This document shows positions 16,078 to 24,957 of a stretch of 42,717 nucleotides of DNA, piece by piece. The DNA is from an uncultured Prevotella sp. (GTDB lineage: Bacteria > Bacteroidota > Bacteroidia > Bacteroidales > Bacteroidaceae). The notes beneath the pieces were generated by a model. That model was not told the DNA's origin and ran no database searches. It worked only from the letters and a program-made list of their open reading frames with translations. The translations under genes were made by a program, and so were the position numbers. The stretch covers positions 1-42,717 of the forward strand of contig CAMCBZ010000023.1 in the NCBI GenBank assembly GCA_945873145.1, given 5' to 3'. The first letter of the stretch is position 1. Each line of letters opens with the position of its first letter.

Positions 16078-16085
16078 CAAAATTA
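16078..16085 (-). promoter_or_regulatory. -7 element for the 51-residue membrane protein
   Basis: TAATTTTG on the - strand matches TAnnTTTG and gives a leader of about 50 nt. A TTTG occurs upstream but only 14 bp away, inside the terminator stem. Confidence 0.4.
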
Positions 16086-16088
16086 TAA

Positions 16089-16138
16089 AAGAATATCGAC
16101 AAACGGTCGTGTTTTTACAATCGTTTGTCGATATTCTT
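16089..16138 (-). terminator. Terminator hairpin of GH43
   Basis: A perfect 17-bp stem: arms 16089-16105 and 16122-16138, sequence CGTTTGTCGATATTCTT and its complement, with a 16-nt loop. On the - strand it lies 14 bp after the GH43 stop and is followed by TTATAATTTTG, a broken T-tract. It also overlaps the upstream region of the small membrane gene. Confidence 0.7.
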
Positions 16139-16152
16139 AAGTTTTTAGTGGT

Positions 16153-17280
16153 TTACCGCTTCAGCACAGGCTTGCCGTCCTCGAAGCGGATCGGAATCCA
16201 CAGATGGCCGCTATTACCTAACTCTTTGGGTTTCCACACATCGGCCATGAACAGATACTCGGCACCGCCAAACTGCTTGTAAAGCTTTGCATCCACCACC
16301 TTATATATATAAGCACCCTGTCCGCCGAATGTCGTTTCAGCGCCCTCGCCCCGGCAAGGATTGGGCAGCTGCGTCCACGGACCGAAGATATTCTTGGCAG
16401 TAAAGAGGCGGGCAGCGTTAGGAGCCCAGCCCGTACAACCACTGGTGATCATCCAGTAAGTACCATTCTGCTTGAAGATCGTCGGCGCCTCGTTCTGTCC
16501 ACCGGCAGCCACACGAACAAACGAACCATTATGACGGAGGTAGTCATCGGTGAGTTGAGCAATGTTGAGCGTCATATTATCCTCGGACGAGAAGATGTGG
16601 TAAGCCTTGCCGTCGTCATCGACAAACACCGTCTGGTCACGTGCCATCTGTCCGCCTTCGAGATCACGCATGAAAAACATGCCACGCTCGATCTGTTTCC
16701 GCCATTCCGGTGTCCACCAAGTCTGCAACTCGGGAAAGAGCAGCTGATGGCGCAAGTCGGTAGTGTCGGGCAGACAGAAGCCTATCGGATAGCAACCCGC
16801 ATTGACGCGACACGACCGCACAAAGCGGAACGGTCCCATAGGATTGTCGCTGACCGCCACCGCAGCACGGGCAGCTTCGTAGCCCCGCCCTTTCAACTCA
16901 AGATGAAACCACATCACGAATTGTTTCGTCCGAGTGTTGTACACCACCTTCGGCCGCTCAATGATGCATCCCCGCTGTATGTCGCTGTTGGTATCGTCGG
17001 TCACGCTGAGCACCAAGCCGCGTGACGTCCAGTCCTGAAGATTCTTGGAAGTGTAGCAACTCACGCCGAGCGAGCTGACCGGTCCGTTGTTGCTGCGTTT
17101 CTCACCATACCAATAATAAGTGCCGCGATACTGGATGATATTTCCTCCATGTGCGTTGATATGCTTCCCGCTCGTGTCTTTCCACAGTCCTCCCTCCATC
17201 GGCTTCTGCGCTGCTGCGGAGAGAGAGAAGAAGAAGGACAGGCAAATAGCGAGCAGAGATATTTGTCGATAGTTTGTCAT
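16153..17280 (-). CDS. GH43 family enzyme, exo-beta-1,3-galactanase-like
   Basis: 375 residues with a signal peptide (SLSAAAQ, cut near 24). A single five-bladed propeller domain of the GH43 branch is marked by HINAHGGNIIQYRGTYYWYGE at about 40-60. In this branch (subfamilies 24 and 34) the canonical N-terminal catalytic Asp is missing. Candidate active-site residues are Glu109 (IIERPKV), Glu264 (QNEAPTIF) and Gln321 (FGGQGAY), which match in order the Glu, Glu and Gln described for fungal exo-beta-1,3-galactanase of GH43_24, where Gln serves as base. The enzyme likely removes galactose, or another sugar, from beta-linked side chains or backbones in the periplasm. It lies downstream of, and in the same direction as, the tandem susCD operon but after that operon's terminator. 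The subfamily assignment is tentative. Confidence 0.85.
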   Translation of the reverse strand: MTNYRQISLLAICLSFFFSLSAAAQKPMEGGLWKDTSGKHINAHGGNIIQYRGTYYWYGEKRSNNGPVSSLGVSCYTSKNLQDWTSRGLVLSVTDDTNSDIQRGCIIERPKVVYNTRTKQFVMWFHLELKGRGYEAARAAVAVSDNPMGPFRFVRSCRVNAGCYPIGFCLPDTTDLRHQLLFPELQTWWTPEWRKQIERGMFFMRDLEGGQMARDQTVFVDDDGKAYHIFSSEDNMTLNIAQLTDDYLRHNGSFVRVAAGGQNEAPTIFKQNGTYWMITSGCTGWAPNAARLFTAKNIFGPWTQLPNPCRGEGAETTFGGQGAYIYKVVDAKLYKQFGGAEYLFMADVWKPKELGNSGHLWIPIRFEDGKPVLKR

Positions 17281-17320
17281 CTTTATCTGCTTTCTATAGA
17301 TAATATCGTTATCAGTGTTC

Positions 17321-17363
17321 TATATATAATAATGTGTAGCTATATATATAATAATGTGTAGCT
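17321..17363. repeat. 22-bp-period tandem repeat in the GH43 upstream region
   Basis: TATATATAATAATGTGTAGC occurs at 17321-17340 and again at 17343-17362. It lies 40-83 bp upstream of the GH43 ATG and could hold regulatory sites. No TAnnTTTG box is seen here. Confidence 0.6.
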
Positions 17364-17400
17364 TTCTTTCTCCATGCCACGCCGGTCAGGAGAAAGAAAA

Positions 17401-17432
17401 GGGGATATGCCAAAGCCGATCGGCATATCCCC
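17401..17432 (-). terminator. Terminator of the tandem susCD operon
   Basis: GGGGATATGCC (17401-17411) pairs perfectly with GGCATATCCCC (17422-17432). On the - strand it is followed by TTTTCTTTCTCC. That T/C-tract can itself pair with GGAGAAAGAAA, because + strand 17363-17373 and 17389-17399 are complementary. Confidence 0.85.
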
Positions 17433-17467
17433 CTTATCAACTTACTTTAATATTATCATAAACGACA

Positions 17468-18349
17468 TTAGTCATTCTCAGGATCGTACACAATCTTCTT
17501 GGCATTGTAGATCTTCATTTCTGCCAAGCAGAAGAAACTGCTGTTCGAAGCCTCACGGGTAACGACAAAGCGTAGATGAGTAAATGACTTGCCAGCGTCA
17601 ATGCCAGGTGTAGTGTACTCCGAAGACTTCGCTGTTGGCAGTCCACTGCTCACCTCAAAGACCTTTTCCCAGCTCTGGCCGTCGTTGCTCACCTGAATTT
17701 CGAAAGCTGCTGGCGGGCGCTGCGAGCCATTACGGTTCTGATAGTAAAGCATGAACACTTGATGAGCTTCCTTGAAATCGATCTGCACATATTGCGGCAT
17801 TGGCTTCTGTGGAGATGACCACCGCGTATGGAAGAAGGTGTTGGAGTTGCCATCAACAAGATTCTTAATCGGACCCTCTGAAGGTTCCTGATCGTCAGTG
17901 CTGAGCTGGTCGGCAGAGAGTTTCACCTCATCCTCTTTCTCATAAGAAATCGTTGGAGGCACAGCGCCCGACTGAGCCTTGACCTCAACAGGCTGTCCGG
18001 CATCGCCCTTATCATTAAAAGCCTGGAAAGTGAACGTGTAATCGCCATAGCGTTTCAAGGTATTGGTGATCAGCAACGAGTCGGTATAGATCGAGACGAC
18101 ATTTGTCACCTTCTGCTGATTAGCCGGATTGACATACGAGATCTTCATATAGGAGAAACTCGAATCTGCCGGTACCGTCCATCTCAGTTTGATTGCGCCA
18201 GGCAGAGCCTCCGAGGTCACAGAGGATGCATCAATGGTCTTGGGCTGGGCGAGATAGCCCGCCTCTTCAATATTTGTGAAGTTATCGTCGCAGGAAGCAA
18301 AGGCAGCGCAGGCTATTGCAGCGGCGAATAGATATTTAAATATTTTCAT
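17468..18349 (-). CDS. XusE-like outer-membrane lipoprotein with F5/8 type C domain
   Basis: 293 residues from the ATG at 18349. A longer frame to 18412 would overlap the susD stop and lacks a signal at its N-terminus. The lipoprotein signal is MKIFKYLFAAAIACAAFASC with Cys20. Residues about 35-125 form a fibronectin-like/DUF4998-like domain (GAIKLRWTVPADSSFSYMKI). Residues about 140-285 form a discoidin (F5/8 type C, PF00754) fold: LVDGNSNTFFHTRWS, PQYVQIDFKEA, FEIQVSNDGQSWEKV and a late LRFVVTREAS. It is the last gene of the operon after two SusC/SusD pairs, the place held by xusE in xylan systems, so it is probably an extra surface glycan-binding protein. Confidence 0.85.
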   Translation of the reverse strand: MKIFKYLFAAAIACAAFASCDDNFTNIEEAGYLAQPKTIDASSVTSEALPGAIKLRWTVPADSSFSYMKISYVNPANQQKVTNVVSIYTDSLLITNTLKRYGDYTFTFQAFNDKGDAGQPVEVKAQSGAVPPTISYEKEDEVKLSADQLSTDDQEPSEGPIKNLVDGNSNTFFHTRWSSPQKPMPQYVQIDFKEAHQVFMLYYQNRNGSQRPPAAFEIQVSNDGQSWEKVFEVSSGLPTAKSSEYTTPGIDAGKSFTHLRFVVTREASNSSFFCLAEMKIYNAKKIVYDPEND

Positions 18350-18411
18350 GTTATGCGTATTAAGAGCCCTTGCATTCACCAGGGCATGATGAAACGAAAC
18401 ATACAATAACA

Positions 18412-20103
18412 TTAATAGCCGGGATTCTGCTTGAAGTCAGGACTGGTGTGCTTCATCATCTCGGAGTGAGGGATGGGCATGAAGTAGAGTTTGTCGTCCC
18501 AAACACGTTTTACGATCTGACGTTTATAGGAGAACGAACCGTCGCTGTTTTTGGTGATCTTCATCTCTGTGATGTTGGCATGCTGCGGTCCCTCTTTCCA
18601 ACGGCGAATGTCGAAGTAGCGATGATCCTCAAAAGCCAGTTCTACCATACGCTCTTTCTCATAGTTCTTCCAGAACGTGTCATTGCTCATACCTTCCGGG
18701 AACTCCGGCATTTCAGCGCGCACACGAGTTTGGTTGAGTGCTTCGCGCGGAGACATGGTCAACTCGGCACTGGTAGCATCAGCACCGCCTAAATAGCGGA
18801 AGGCAGCCTCAGCATAATCGAGATAGAATTCTCCCAAACGGAAGAGAACCCAAGAGTGCCGCTTCGTATTGCTGTTGACAGAGGAGATATTCACCGATCC
18901 GTCGAGAAGCTTCTTCAAGTAGTAACCCGTCGGCGTAGCTCCGGTGAGCGGCTCGCCATTCGCGCCGCCATAGTAAGTCTCCAAAGGAGTGCCATTGTAC
19001 GATGGCCAGTTCTTCTCACCATTGACAGCGATAGTAAGTGCCAGTCGGGGATCCCGGTCATTGTACGGCTTTGCAGGATCGAATCCACTGTTGTCGTCAT
19101 CCCATGCCTTACCAGTAGACTTCATGTCATAAGCGTCGACCAGTGTCTGAGTCGGACAGTTGTCGCCCTTACCATTCTCCACACCACGGGGATAGTTATT
19201 GGTTTCCAGCCAGTTGAGATCACCGATGCGACGTGCCAAGAGAACTTCGTCGTTCTGCCAGTTGTCGGTTCCCCAAAGATTCTTGTACTGACCCAAGAAG
19301 AGATCATTTTCCTCGCATGTATCGATGACAGCTTTGCTGGCCAGTGCAGCCTGATGCCAGAGCTCCTTGTCACCACTGGTGTTGAACAGCGGACTTGCCT
19401 CATAGAGCAGCGCACGCGCCTTCAAGGCCATGGCGGCCAAGCGTCCGACACGTCCTGTCTCGCCGGCAGCAGCATCGTTCTCCAGCGTACCATAGCTAAT
19501 AGGCAGATGAGGAGCAATCTCGTCGCACTCTTTGACCACGAAGTCGAGCACGTCCTTAGCCGGTGTGCGACCCAAGGCATTAGCCTCGTCGGTGCTGATA
19601 ACATCCGTGTAGAACGGCACATCGCCATAGTAGCTTACCAACTTGAAATAGAAGTAAGCACGCAGGAAGCGTACCTCATAAGGCAGGCGGTTGAAGCGAG
19701 CCATCTGGTTGGCGTAGTCCTTATTGAGTTGATACTCTGAGAAGTCACAGTCCTTATAGTTGGCAAGGAAGTAGTTGGCCTCGCGAATGCCACCATAGAA
19801 GCCAAAGAACGAAGGAGCGTTGTTGGCACTGAGCGCACCATTGGTGAAATTGTTGATGCTTCCTGAGCGCCAGGAATACTCAGCCTCATCACAGGCAGAG
19901 GCAAGCATGCCTTCACCTACAATTCCGTAGTCATAGTCGAGATAACTGTATATGTTGGTGACAAAGCCAACGGTATTGTCGAAATTGTTAAAGACATAGT
20001 TCTTGTCGTAGTTGGAGTACTCCTTATAGTCCATCTCGTCGCTACACGACGCGAAAGTTGCTACGGCGAGCGTTCCTAACAATATGATATTTTTGATTGT
20101 CAT
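18412..20103 (-). CDS. SusD/RagB family surface lipoprotein, second pair
   Basis: 563 residues. The lipoprotein signal MTIKNIILLGTLAVATFASC has Cys20. SusD signatures are LRAYFYFKLVSYYGDVPFYT near residue 150, MALKARALLYEASPLFNTSG, the C-terminal RMVELAFEDHRYFDIRRWK, and the ending FMPIPHSE...QNPGY typical of the family. It works as the substrate-binding lid of the SusC encoded directly upstream (21-bp gap) and is followed by the F5/8 lipoprotein 62 bp later. It belongs to a different branch from the first SusD of this operon, so the two pairs are not recent duplicates. Confidence 0.95.
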   Translation of the reverse strand: MTIKNIILLGTLAVATFASCSDEMDYKEYSNYDKNYVFNNFDNTVGFVTNIYSYLDYDYGIVGEGMLASACDEAEYSWRSGSINNFTNGALSANNAPSFFGFYGGIREANYFLANYKDCDFSEYQLNKDYANQMARFNRLPYEVRFLRAYFYFKLVSYYGDVPFYTDVISTDEANALGRTPAKDVLDFVVKECDEIAPHLPISYGTLENDAAAGETGRVGRLAAMALKARALLYEASPLFNTSGDKELWHQAALASKAVIDTCEENDLFLGQYKNLWGTDNWQNDEVLLARRIGDLNWLETNNYPRGVENGKGDNCPTQTLVDAYDMKSTGKAWDDDNSGFDPAKPYNDRDPRLALTIAVNGEKNWPSYNGTPLETYYGGANGEPLTGATPTGYYLKKLLDGSVNISSVNSNTKRHSWVLFRLGEFYLDYAEAAFRYLGGADATSAELTMSPREALNQTRVRAEMPEFPEGMSNDTFWKNYEKERMVELAFEDHRYFDIRRWKEGPQHANITEMKITKNSDGSFSYKRQIVKRVWDDKLYFMPIPHSEMMKHTSPDFKQNPGY

Positions 20104-20124
20104 AATCTTGTCTTGATTAGAAGT

Positions 20125-22923
20125 TTAGAATCCCAGTGCGAGACCAACATTGACGGATCTGTTAAGCGGATAGTTGGCTCCATAGTTCTCCGGATCGGCG
20201 CGCTTGATGTGGTCGAAGCAGAGCAAGTCCACACCACGCACATAGAGCTTAGCCTTGTTGATGTAGCGGGTACGGGCGAGAAGCGATTTCGGGAAATTGT
20301 AGTAGATCTCCACATTGCGCAGCTTGAGGAAGTTGCGGTTAGCGAGCCACACCGAGTTAGTGTTGTAGTTATTCTTGTTGTCCTGTGAAGACAAGCGAGG
20401 ATACTGGGCTGTCTCGGCTGTTGCCGGTGTCCAACGATGCTCGTAGTAATATTGTCCGATATTGGTGTTGCCCACCAAAGGCTTCCACACAGACTGGGTA
20501 TTGAGTATAGCGGTATAGTTTCCTACACCTTGGAACATGGCATAGAAGCCCAGCCCCTTATACTCCAAGCCGAGGTTAAAGGAATAGTAGATTTCCGGGC
20601 AGGAAGTGTTGTACCCCATACGCACCTGATCCTGCTCATCGATGACATTGTCGCCATTCTGATCCTTGAACTTGATGTCACCGGCCTTAGGCTCTGTGCC
20701 CAGACGCTGAACAGGAGAATTGTCGATATCAGCCTGATCTTTGAAGAAGCCGATAGCCTGATAGCCGAAGATTGCACCGACAGGCTGCCCAGTACGCTCG
20801 AGGTAACTATACTCGCGCGGCTCCTCATACTCTTCCTTGATCTTGTTCTTTGCCAGTGTGTAGTTGACTCCTGCTACAAGGTTGAGAGCCGGTGCAATCT
20901 CATGATTCCACTGCGCTCCGGCCTCAAAGCCCCAACTGTTGACAATACCGCCATTGACATAAGGGAAGTTGACACCAGCCACCGACGAGTTCTTACCGCT
21001 TGAGGGCACCCACTGATCATAGCGATGCTGATAATAGCCGTCGAGGGTAAGGTTCAATCCTTTGAAGAAAGTACCGTCCACACCGATGTTCCACTTCTCA
21101 GCCTTCTCGTGTGTGCTGTTGAGCGAAGCCAAACGATCCTCTTTCCAGCCACTGTAACTATCGTAGTTGGATCCCAGGGGATAACTGCCACCGCCCGTGA
21201 ACACCTGCTCCCAGTAGCCTTCGCCCGGAATGTTGTCAATAGAGACAATACCCCAGGAGGCACGTGCCTTAAGGAAATCTATCCATGAGACATCTTTGAG
21301 GAAGTTCTCACGCGAAGCCAGCCAGGCAAGGGAGAAGGTGGGATTCAGAGCCGTGCGGTGCCCCGGAGCAAGTTTGTTGCTCGTGGCCAGACTCAGAGAC
21401 AGATCCGCAAAGTAGCGGCCTTTGAAGCCATAGTGGTTATACCAAGAGGCGGTAGTACGGTACCAAGTGTTGTTCTGTCCGTCCCAGTTGCGATACTCAT
21501 AGTTCCACATCAACACGCTCTGGATAGCGTGCTCACCGAAGGAACGGTCGTAGTTCACGCCGATGCCCCAGTTGAAGTTTTTGTTTTGCCAGTCGAGCTT
21601 AGAGTCACTGCTCATGTTGCTTTCCTTGCCACCGGTATAGGTGCTGTACTCCGAAGGCTCACCGTCTTTCCATCCAGTGACCGACTTCATACCATATTTA
21701 TACTCTTTGGTGTGGTTCTCCCAGTAAGCAGCGATATTGTCATAAGCGATACGAGTCCAAGCACTCAGTCCTTTCGTCACAGAAGAGAGATCCTGCTTCA
21801 ATGTAGCATTGGCGAAGAGCGCACGCGTATGTGCTTTACTGTAAGCACGACCTTCGGTCAGAGCAACCGGATTGGAGTAGCCGTCCCACGTAGCATTGCC
21901 GCCCCACAGGCCATCTTCTGTCTTGATCGGGAAGGCAGCGGCGGGCACCGTATAGATCTTACCCCAGAGGTTGTCACTGGACAGACCGGGACGGGATGCC
22001 TCCAAGAGCACACCGTCAAGGTCTACAGACAACAACGTCGTGGAGGTCAGATCAATGTCGAGGTTGGTACGCAGGTTACCTTTCTGGTACTTATTCTGGG
22101 TACTGTAACCATCATTGAGGTTGGCATTCTTGATAAATCCGGCATTGTTGACCAGATAAGCCTCGGTATAGTAGCGCAGGCGACTGCCTCCTCCACGGAA
22201 GCTCAGCGAGAAGATGTCACTGGAACCATGGTTGCGGAATGTCTCGGCAATCCAGTCTACGTTAGGGAAATAATAAGGATACTTGCCACTCTTGAACGCG
22301 CTGAGCGCATTGGCATCGTAGCGTGGTGCGAGGCCATCATTGGCATAAGCCTCATTGAGTCCCAGTGCATAGTCATAAGCATTAACAAACTGTGGACGGC
22401 GAGCTTCCCAGTTGAAGGCGTGATCGTATGTGAACTTGATCTCGTGACTGTTGTACTTGCCTCGTTTGGTGATGATATTGATGGCACCATTAGCGCCTTT
22501 ATAACCATACAGAGCCGTTGCGGGCGCGTCTTTCAACACCGTGACTCGTTCCACCTCTTCGGGTGAGATGTTGGTGATGTTGCGCTCAATGCCATCAACA
22601 AGGAGCAAAGGAGAGGAGCCATTGAGTCCTTGTAAGCCACGTATGAAGAAAGACGGCTCGTAGGAAGCATAGTCACCACTGCCCTGCAACGTGGTGAGGC
22701 CAAGCACCTGACCAAAGAGAGAGTTGCCGATGTTCTTTGCGGACCGTCGGTTGACATCAGCGCTTGTAGCCACCGACATCGTGCTTTCTGAAAGAGGTTG
22801 TGTGATGCCGAAGCCGATGTTGATAGGCGTGTCAGCATAGCGAGACACTTTTGCGGAGTCTGTCTGGGCTTGTGCCGCAAAGGCCGACATCATCGTGAGG
22901 GCGAATAATATCTGTCGTTTCAT
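20125..22923 (-). CDS. SusC-like TonB-dependent transporter, short form without N-terminal regulatory domain
   Basis: 932 residues, shorter than its neighbours because the carboxypeptidase-regulatory-like domain is absent. After the signal peptide (FALTMMSAFAAQAQ, about residue 20) comes a short linker, then PINIGFGITQPLSE in place of the usual TonB-box/VGYG segment. The plug at about 50-155 carries SFFIRGLQGLNGSSPLLLVDG and APATALYGYKGANGAINI; the barrel ends SVNVGLALGF. The same size pattern, a long first SusC and a short second SusC, is seen in tandem systems such as XusA/XusC. It partners the SusD at 18412 and lies 53 bp after the first SusD. Confidence 0.93.
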   Translation of the reverse strand: MKRQILFALTMMSAFAAQAQTDSAKVSRYADTPINIGFGITQPLSESTMSVATSADVNRRSAKNIGNSLFGQVLGLTTLQGSGDYASYEPSFFIRGLQGLNGSSPLLLVDGIERNITNISPEEVERVTVLKDAPATALYGYKGANGAINIITKRGKYNSHEIKFTYDHAFNWEARRPQFVNAYDYALGLNEAYANDGLAPRYDANALSAFKSGKYPYYFPNVDWIAETFRNHGSSDIFSLSFRGGGSRLRYYTEAYLVNNAGFIKNANLNDGYSTQNKYQKGNLRTNLDIDLTSTTLLSVDLDGVLLEASRPGLSSDNLWGKIYTVPAAAFPIKTEDGLWGGNATWDGYSNPVALTEGRAYSKAHTRALFANATLKQDLSSVTKGLSAWTRIAYDNIAAYWENHTKEYKYGMKSVTGWKDGEPSEYSTYTGGKESNMSSDSKLDWQNKNFNWGIGVNYDRSFGEHAIQSVLMWNYEYRNWDGQNNTWYRTTASWYNHYGFKGRYFADLSLSLATSNKLAPGHRTALNPTFSLAWLASRENFLKDVSWIDFLKARASWGIVSIDNIPGEGYWEQVFTGGGSYPLGSNYDSYSGWKEDRLASLNSTHEKAEKWNIGVDGTFFKGLNLTLDGYYQHRYDQWVPSSGKNSSVAGVNFPYVNGGIVNSWGFEAGAQWNHEIAPALNLVAGVNYTLAKNKIKEEYEEPREYSYLERTGQPVGAIFGYQAIGFFKDQADIDNSPVQRLGTEPKAGDIKFKDQNGDNVIDEQDQVRMGYNTSCPEIYYSFNLGLEYKGLGFYAMFQGVGNYTAILNTQSVWKPLVGNTNIGQYYYEHRWTPATAETAQYPRLSSQDNKNNYNTNSVWLANRNFLKLRNVEIYYNFPKSLLARTRYINKAKLYVRGVDLLCFDHIKRADPENYGANYPLNRSVNVGLALGF

Positions 22924-22976
22924 GAATTTTCTATTTGAATATATAGATTACCATTAATAATAGACTCATCACCGGA

Positions 22977-24932
22977 TTACCATCCTGGATTCTGCGTCAA
23001 GCCATAGCCTTTGTTGATCTCGGATGTCGGGAAGGCAGAAAGGTACCATTTCGTAGAGAAACTTGTCCACCACGAGCGGCTCTTGTTCGAGAGCACATAA
23101 CGCTCATAAGAGAACCGGGTCGGGAAAGCTTCGCCGGTTGCATGATTACCTTTATAAGGCTGATCATTGGGTTGACCATTGGCATCGAGACGGCGAATCT
23201 TCAATCCGTGGAGAGGCTTGCTGAACAGATCGGCGCGACGATAGCGGATCATATCATACATACGGCTCTCTTCCAATCCGAACTCACAGTTACGTTCTTT
23301 CAGGATGGCAGCAATCATCTTGTCTTTTGTAGAAACATCATAGCCGCTGGCCTTGAGTCCCTTCAAGCCGACACGCTCACGGATGGCATCCACATAAGGG
23401 ATGGCCTCTGTGATGTGCCCGGTCTGTGTCAGAGCCTCAGCATAGATGAGATACATCTCGGCCATACGCAGGTAAGGCCAGTTGCAATAGTTGTTGCTGG
23501 AGTTGGCCTGGTTCATATAGAACTTATTGTTGGCCATACCTGTGGCATACTGTCCACTCTCGTCTTTCGAGCGTTTGTCATTACCACCGTCCCAGCATTC
23601 CACCTGGTCACCACTCATGTTGCCATTGATGTCCATGCGGTTGAGCGTACCGTTGACGATCATCGTCTCATAGAGGCGCGGATCGCGCGTGAGCTCACGT
23701 GGCTTACCCTTATGGATGAACATGGTGTCGAGATCACCGTTTTCCTCCAGGGCTTCATAATCAAAGGGATGTCCGTCTTTCCAGTCGAACTGCTCCATAT
23801 AGTCTTCAGTAGGCGTGTAGCCACCGTTGCTGTTGAAGTCTGTTGCCCACAGATATTCCCAGTTGTGAGAGTCCTTGTTACGTGCACGGGTAGAGATCAA
23901 GACCTCTGAGGTGCCACGCTGAGAATAAGCTTTACGGAAAGCAGAGCGATAAGCCCCTGGTGTGGTACCTGTAGGCTCCACCAGTGCGTAGACGTTGCCG
24001 TTCTGTGCATTCTTGTCAAAGAAGGCTTTGCAGGCATCTACGACATCCTGCCAACGACTTTCCTGATAATCGCCATACCAAGTTTGATGGTTGGTGTTGG
24101 CGGTCTGATCGCCCTCTGTGCAGTAAGGCTGTGCATTGTTGAACAAAGGAGAGGCAGCAAAGCAAAGGATCTTTGCCTTCAAGCCCATGGCACCGGCCTG
24201 GGTGAAGCGTCCTTCCCAGTTGCTCTCATCATCGCCGAGTGACCAAGGCAGTTCAGGAGCGGCCTCATCCAAAAGGTCTGTCATGAACTTCACCGTCTCT
24301 GCGACAGTAGCGCGAGGAATTTCGTAACTTGCCTCGTTACCTTCGTATTCTTGTTTGACAAGAGGCAGTCCGCCATAGTTGCGGAAGAGATCGAAATAGC
24401 GTTCAGCGATTAAGCATTTAGCCTCCGCCTTCAATCTTGTCTTCTCACTTTCCTCCAATGGCGAGCGGTCTACATTGTTGAGGAAGATATAGCAGGCTCG
24501 GACGCACTCCCAAACATCATAGTTCATGTAAGGGAAGCGGCCACCGTCACTGCCTCCAGTAGAAGGAGCAGAATAGGCACCACTATAGTATAAGCGGTTC
24601 ACGCCATCCCAGTCGCAATGGCTGTGTACCTCATCGGAGAGTGCATCAATGATGCCTGTGTTCATACCTTGGGCCGCATGACCTAACCAGCAGAATGGCA
24701 GACCATAGTGCTGCTTCGCATAACAACTCCACAAGAAATTGCGTGTGTACTCGGCATTGTTGAAGATGGTGTCCTTCGTCACGTCGCCACCTGGGGCTTT
24801 CTCCAGGAAGGCATCACCGAACTTCCACTCGTCGGTACATGAGGTAAAGCTTATGGCAAAGAGAGCCAATGCCAAAGCCAGACCTGAGAATATATGGTTT
24901 CTATTGAAAGTTTTCATCTTGTTGTCTTTCAT
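22977..24932 (-). CDS. SusD/RagB family surface lipoprotein, first pair (long form)
   Basis: 651 residues, long for SusD. The start is ATG 24932, or ATG 24917 (MKTFNRNH). The lipoprotein signal ends FAISFTSCTDE with Cys32. Family signatures are CLIAERYFDLFRNYGGLPLV, MGLKAKILCFAASPLFNNAQ, YLRMAEMYLIYAEALTQTGH and NCEFGLEESRMYDMIRYRR, ending YGLTQNPGW. The extra length lies in the middle and C-terminal loops (SDEVHSHCDWDG, SNNYCNWPY). It binds glycan above the SusC encoded 25 bp upstream. XusB-like proteins of tandem systems have a similar length, which supports, without proving, a Xus-type arrangement. Confidence 0.94.
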   Translation of the reverse strand: MKDNKMKTFNRNHIFSGLALALALFAISFTSCTDEWKFGDAFLEKAPGGDVTKDTIFNNAEYTRNFLWSCYAKQHYGLPFCWLGHAAQGMNTGIIDALSDEVHSHCDWDGVNRLYYSGAYSAPSTGGSDGGRFPYMNYDVWECVRACYIFLNNVDRSPLEESEKTRLKAEAKCLIAERYFDLFRNYGGLPLVKQEYEGNEASYEIPRATVAETVKFMTDLLDEAAPELPWSLGDDESNWEGRFTQAGAMGLKAKILCFAASPLFNNAQPYCTEGDQTANTNHQTWYGDYQESRWQDVVDACKAFFDKNAQNGNVYALVEPTGTTPGAYRSAFRKAYSQRGTSEVLISTRARNKDSHNWEYLWATDFNSNGGYTPTEDYMEQFDWKDGHPFDYEALEENGDLDTMFIHKGKPRELTRDPRLYETMIVNGTLNRMDINGNMSGDQVECWDGGNDKRSKDESGQYATGMANNKFYMNQANSSNNYCNWPYLRMAEMYLIYAEALTQTGHITEAIPYVDAIRERVGLKGLKASGYDVSTKDKMIAAILKERNCEFGLEESRMYDMIRYRRADLFSKPLHGLKIRRLDANGQPNDQPYKGNHATGEAFPTRFSYERYVLSNKSRSWWTSFSTKWYLSAFPTSEINKGYGLTQNPGW

Positions 24933-24957
24933 TAATAATGATAATTATCGATCAACC

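Noticed and set aside
21358..22566. 402-codon + strand frame opposite the short susC
   Set aside because: Antisense shadow of a clear SusC; no family features.
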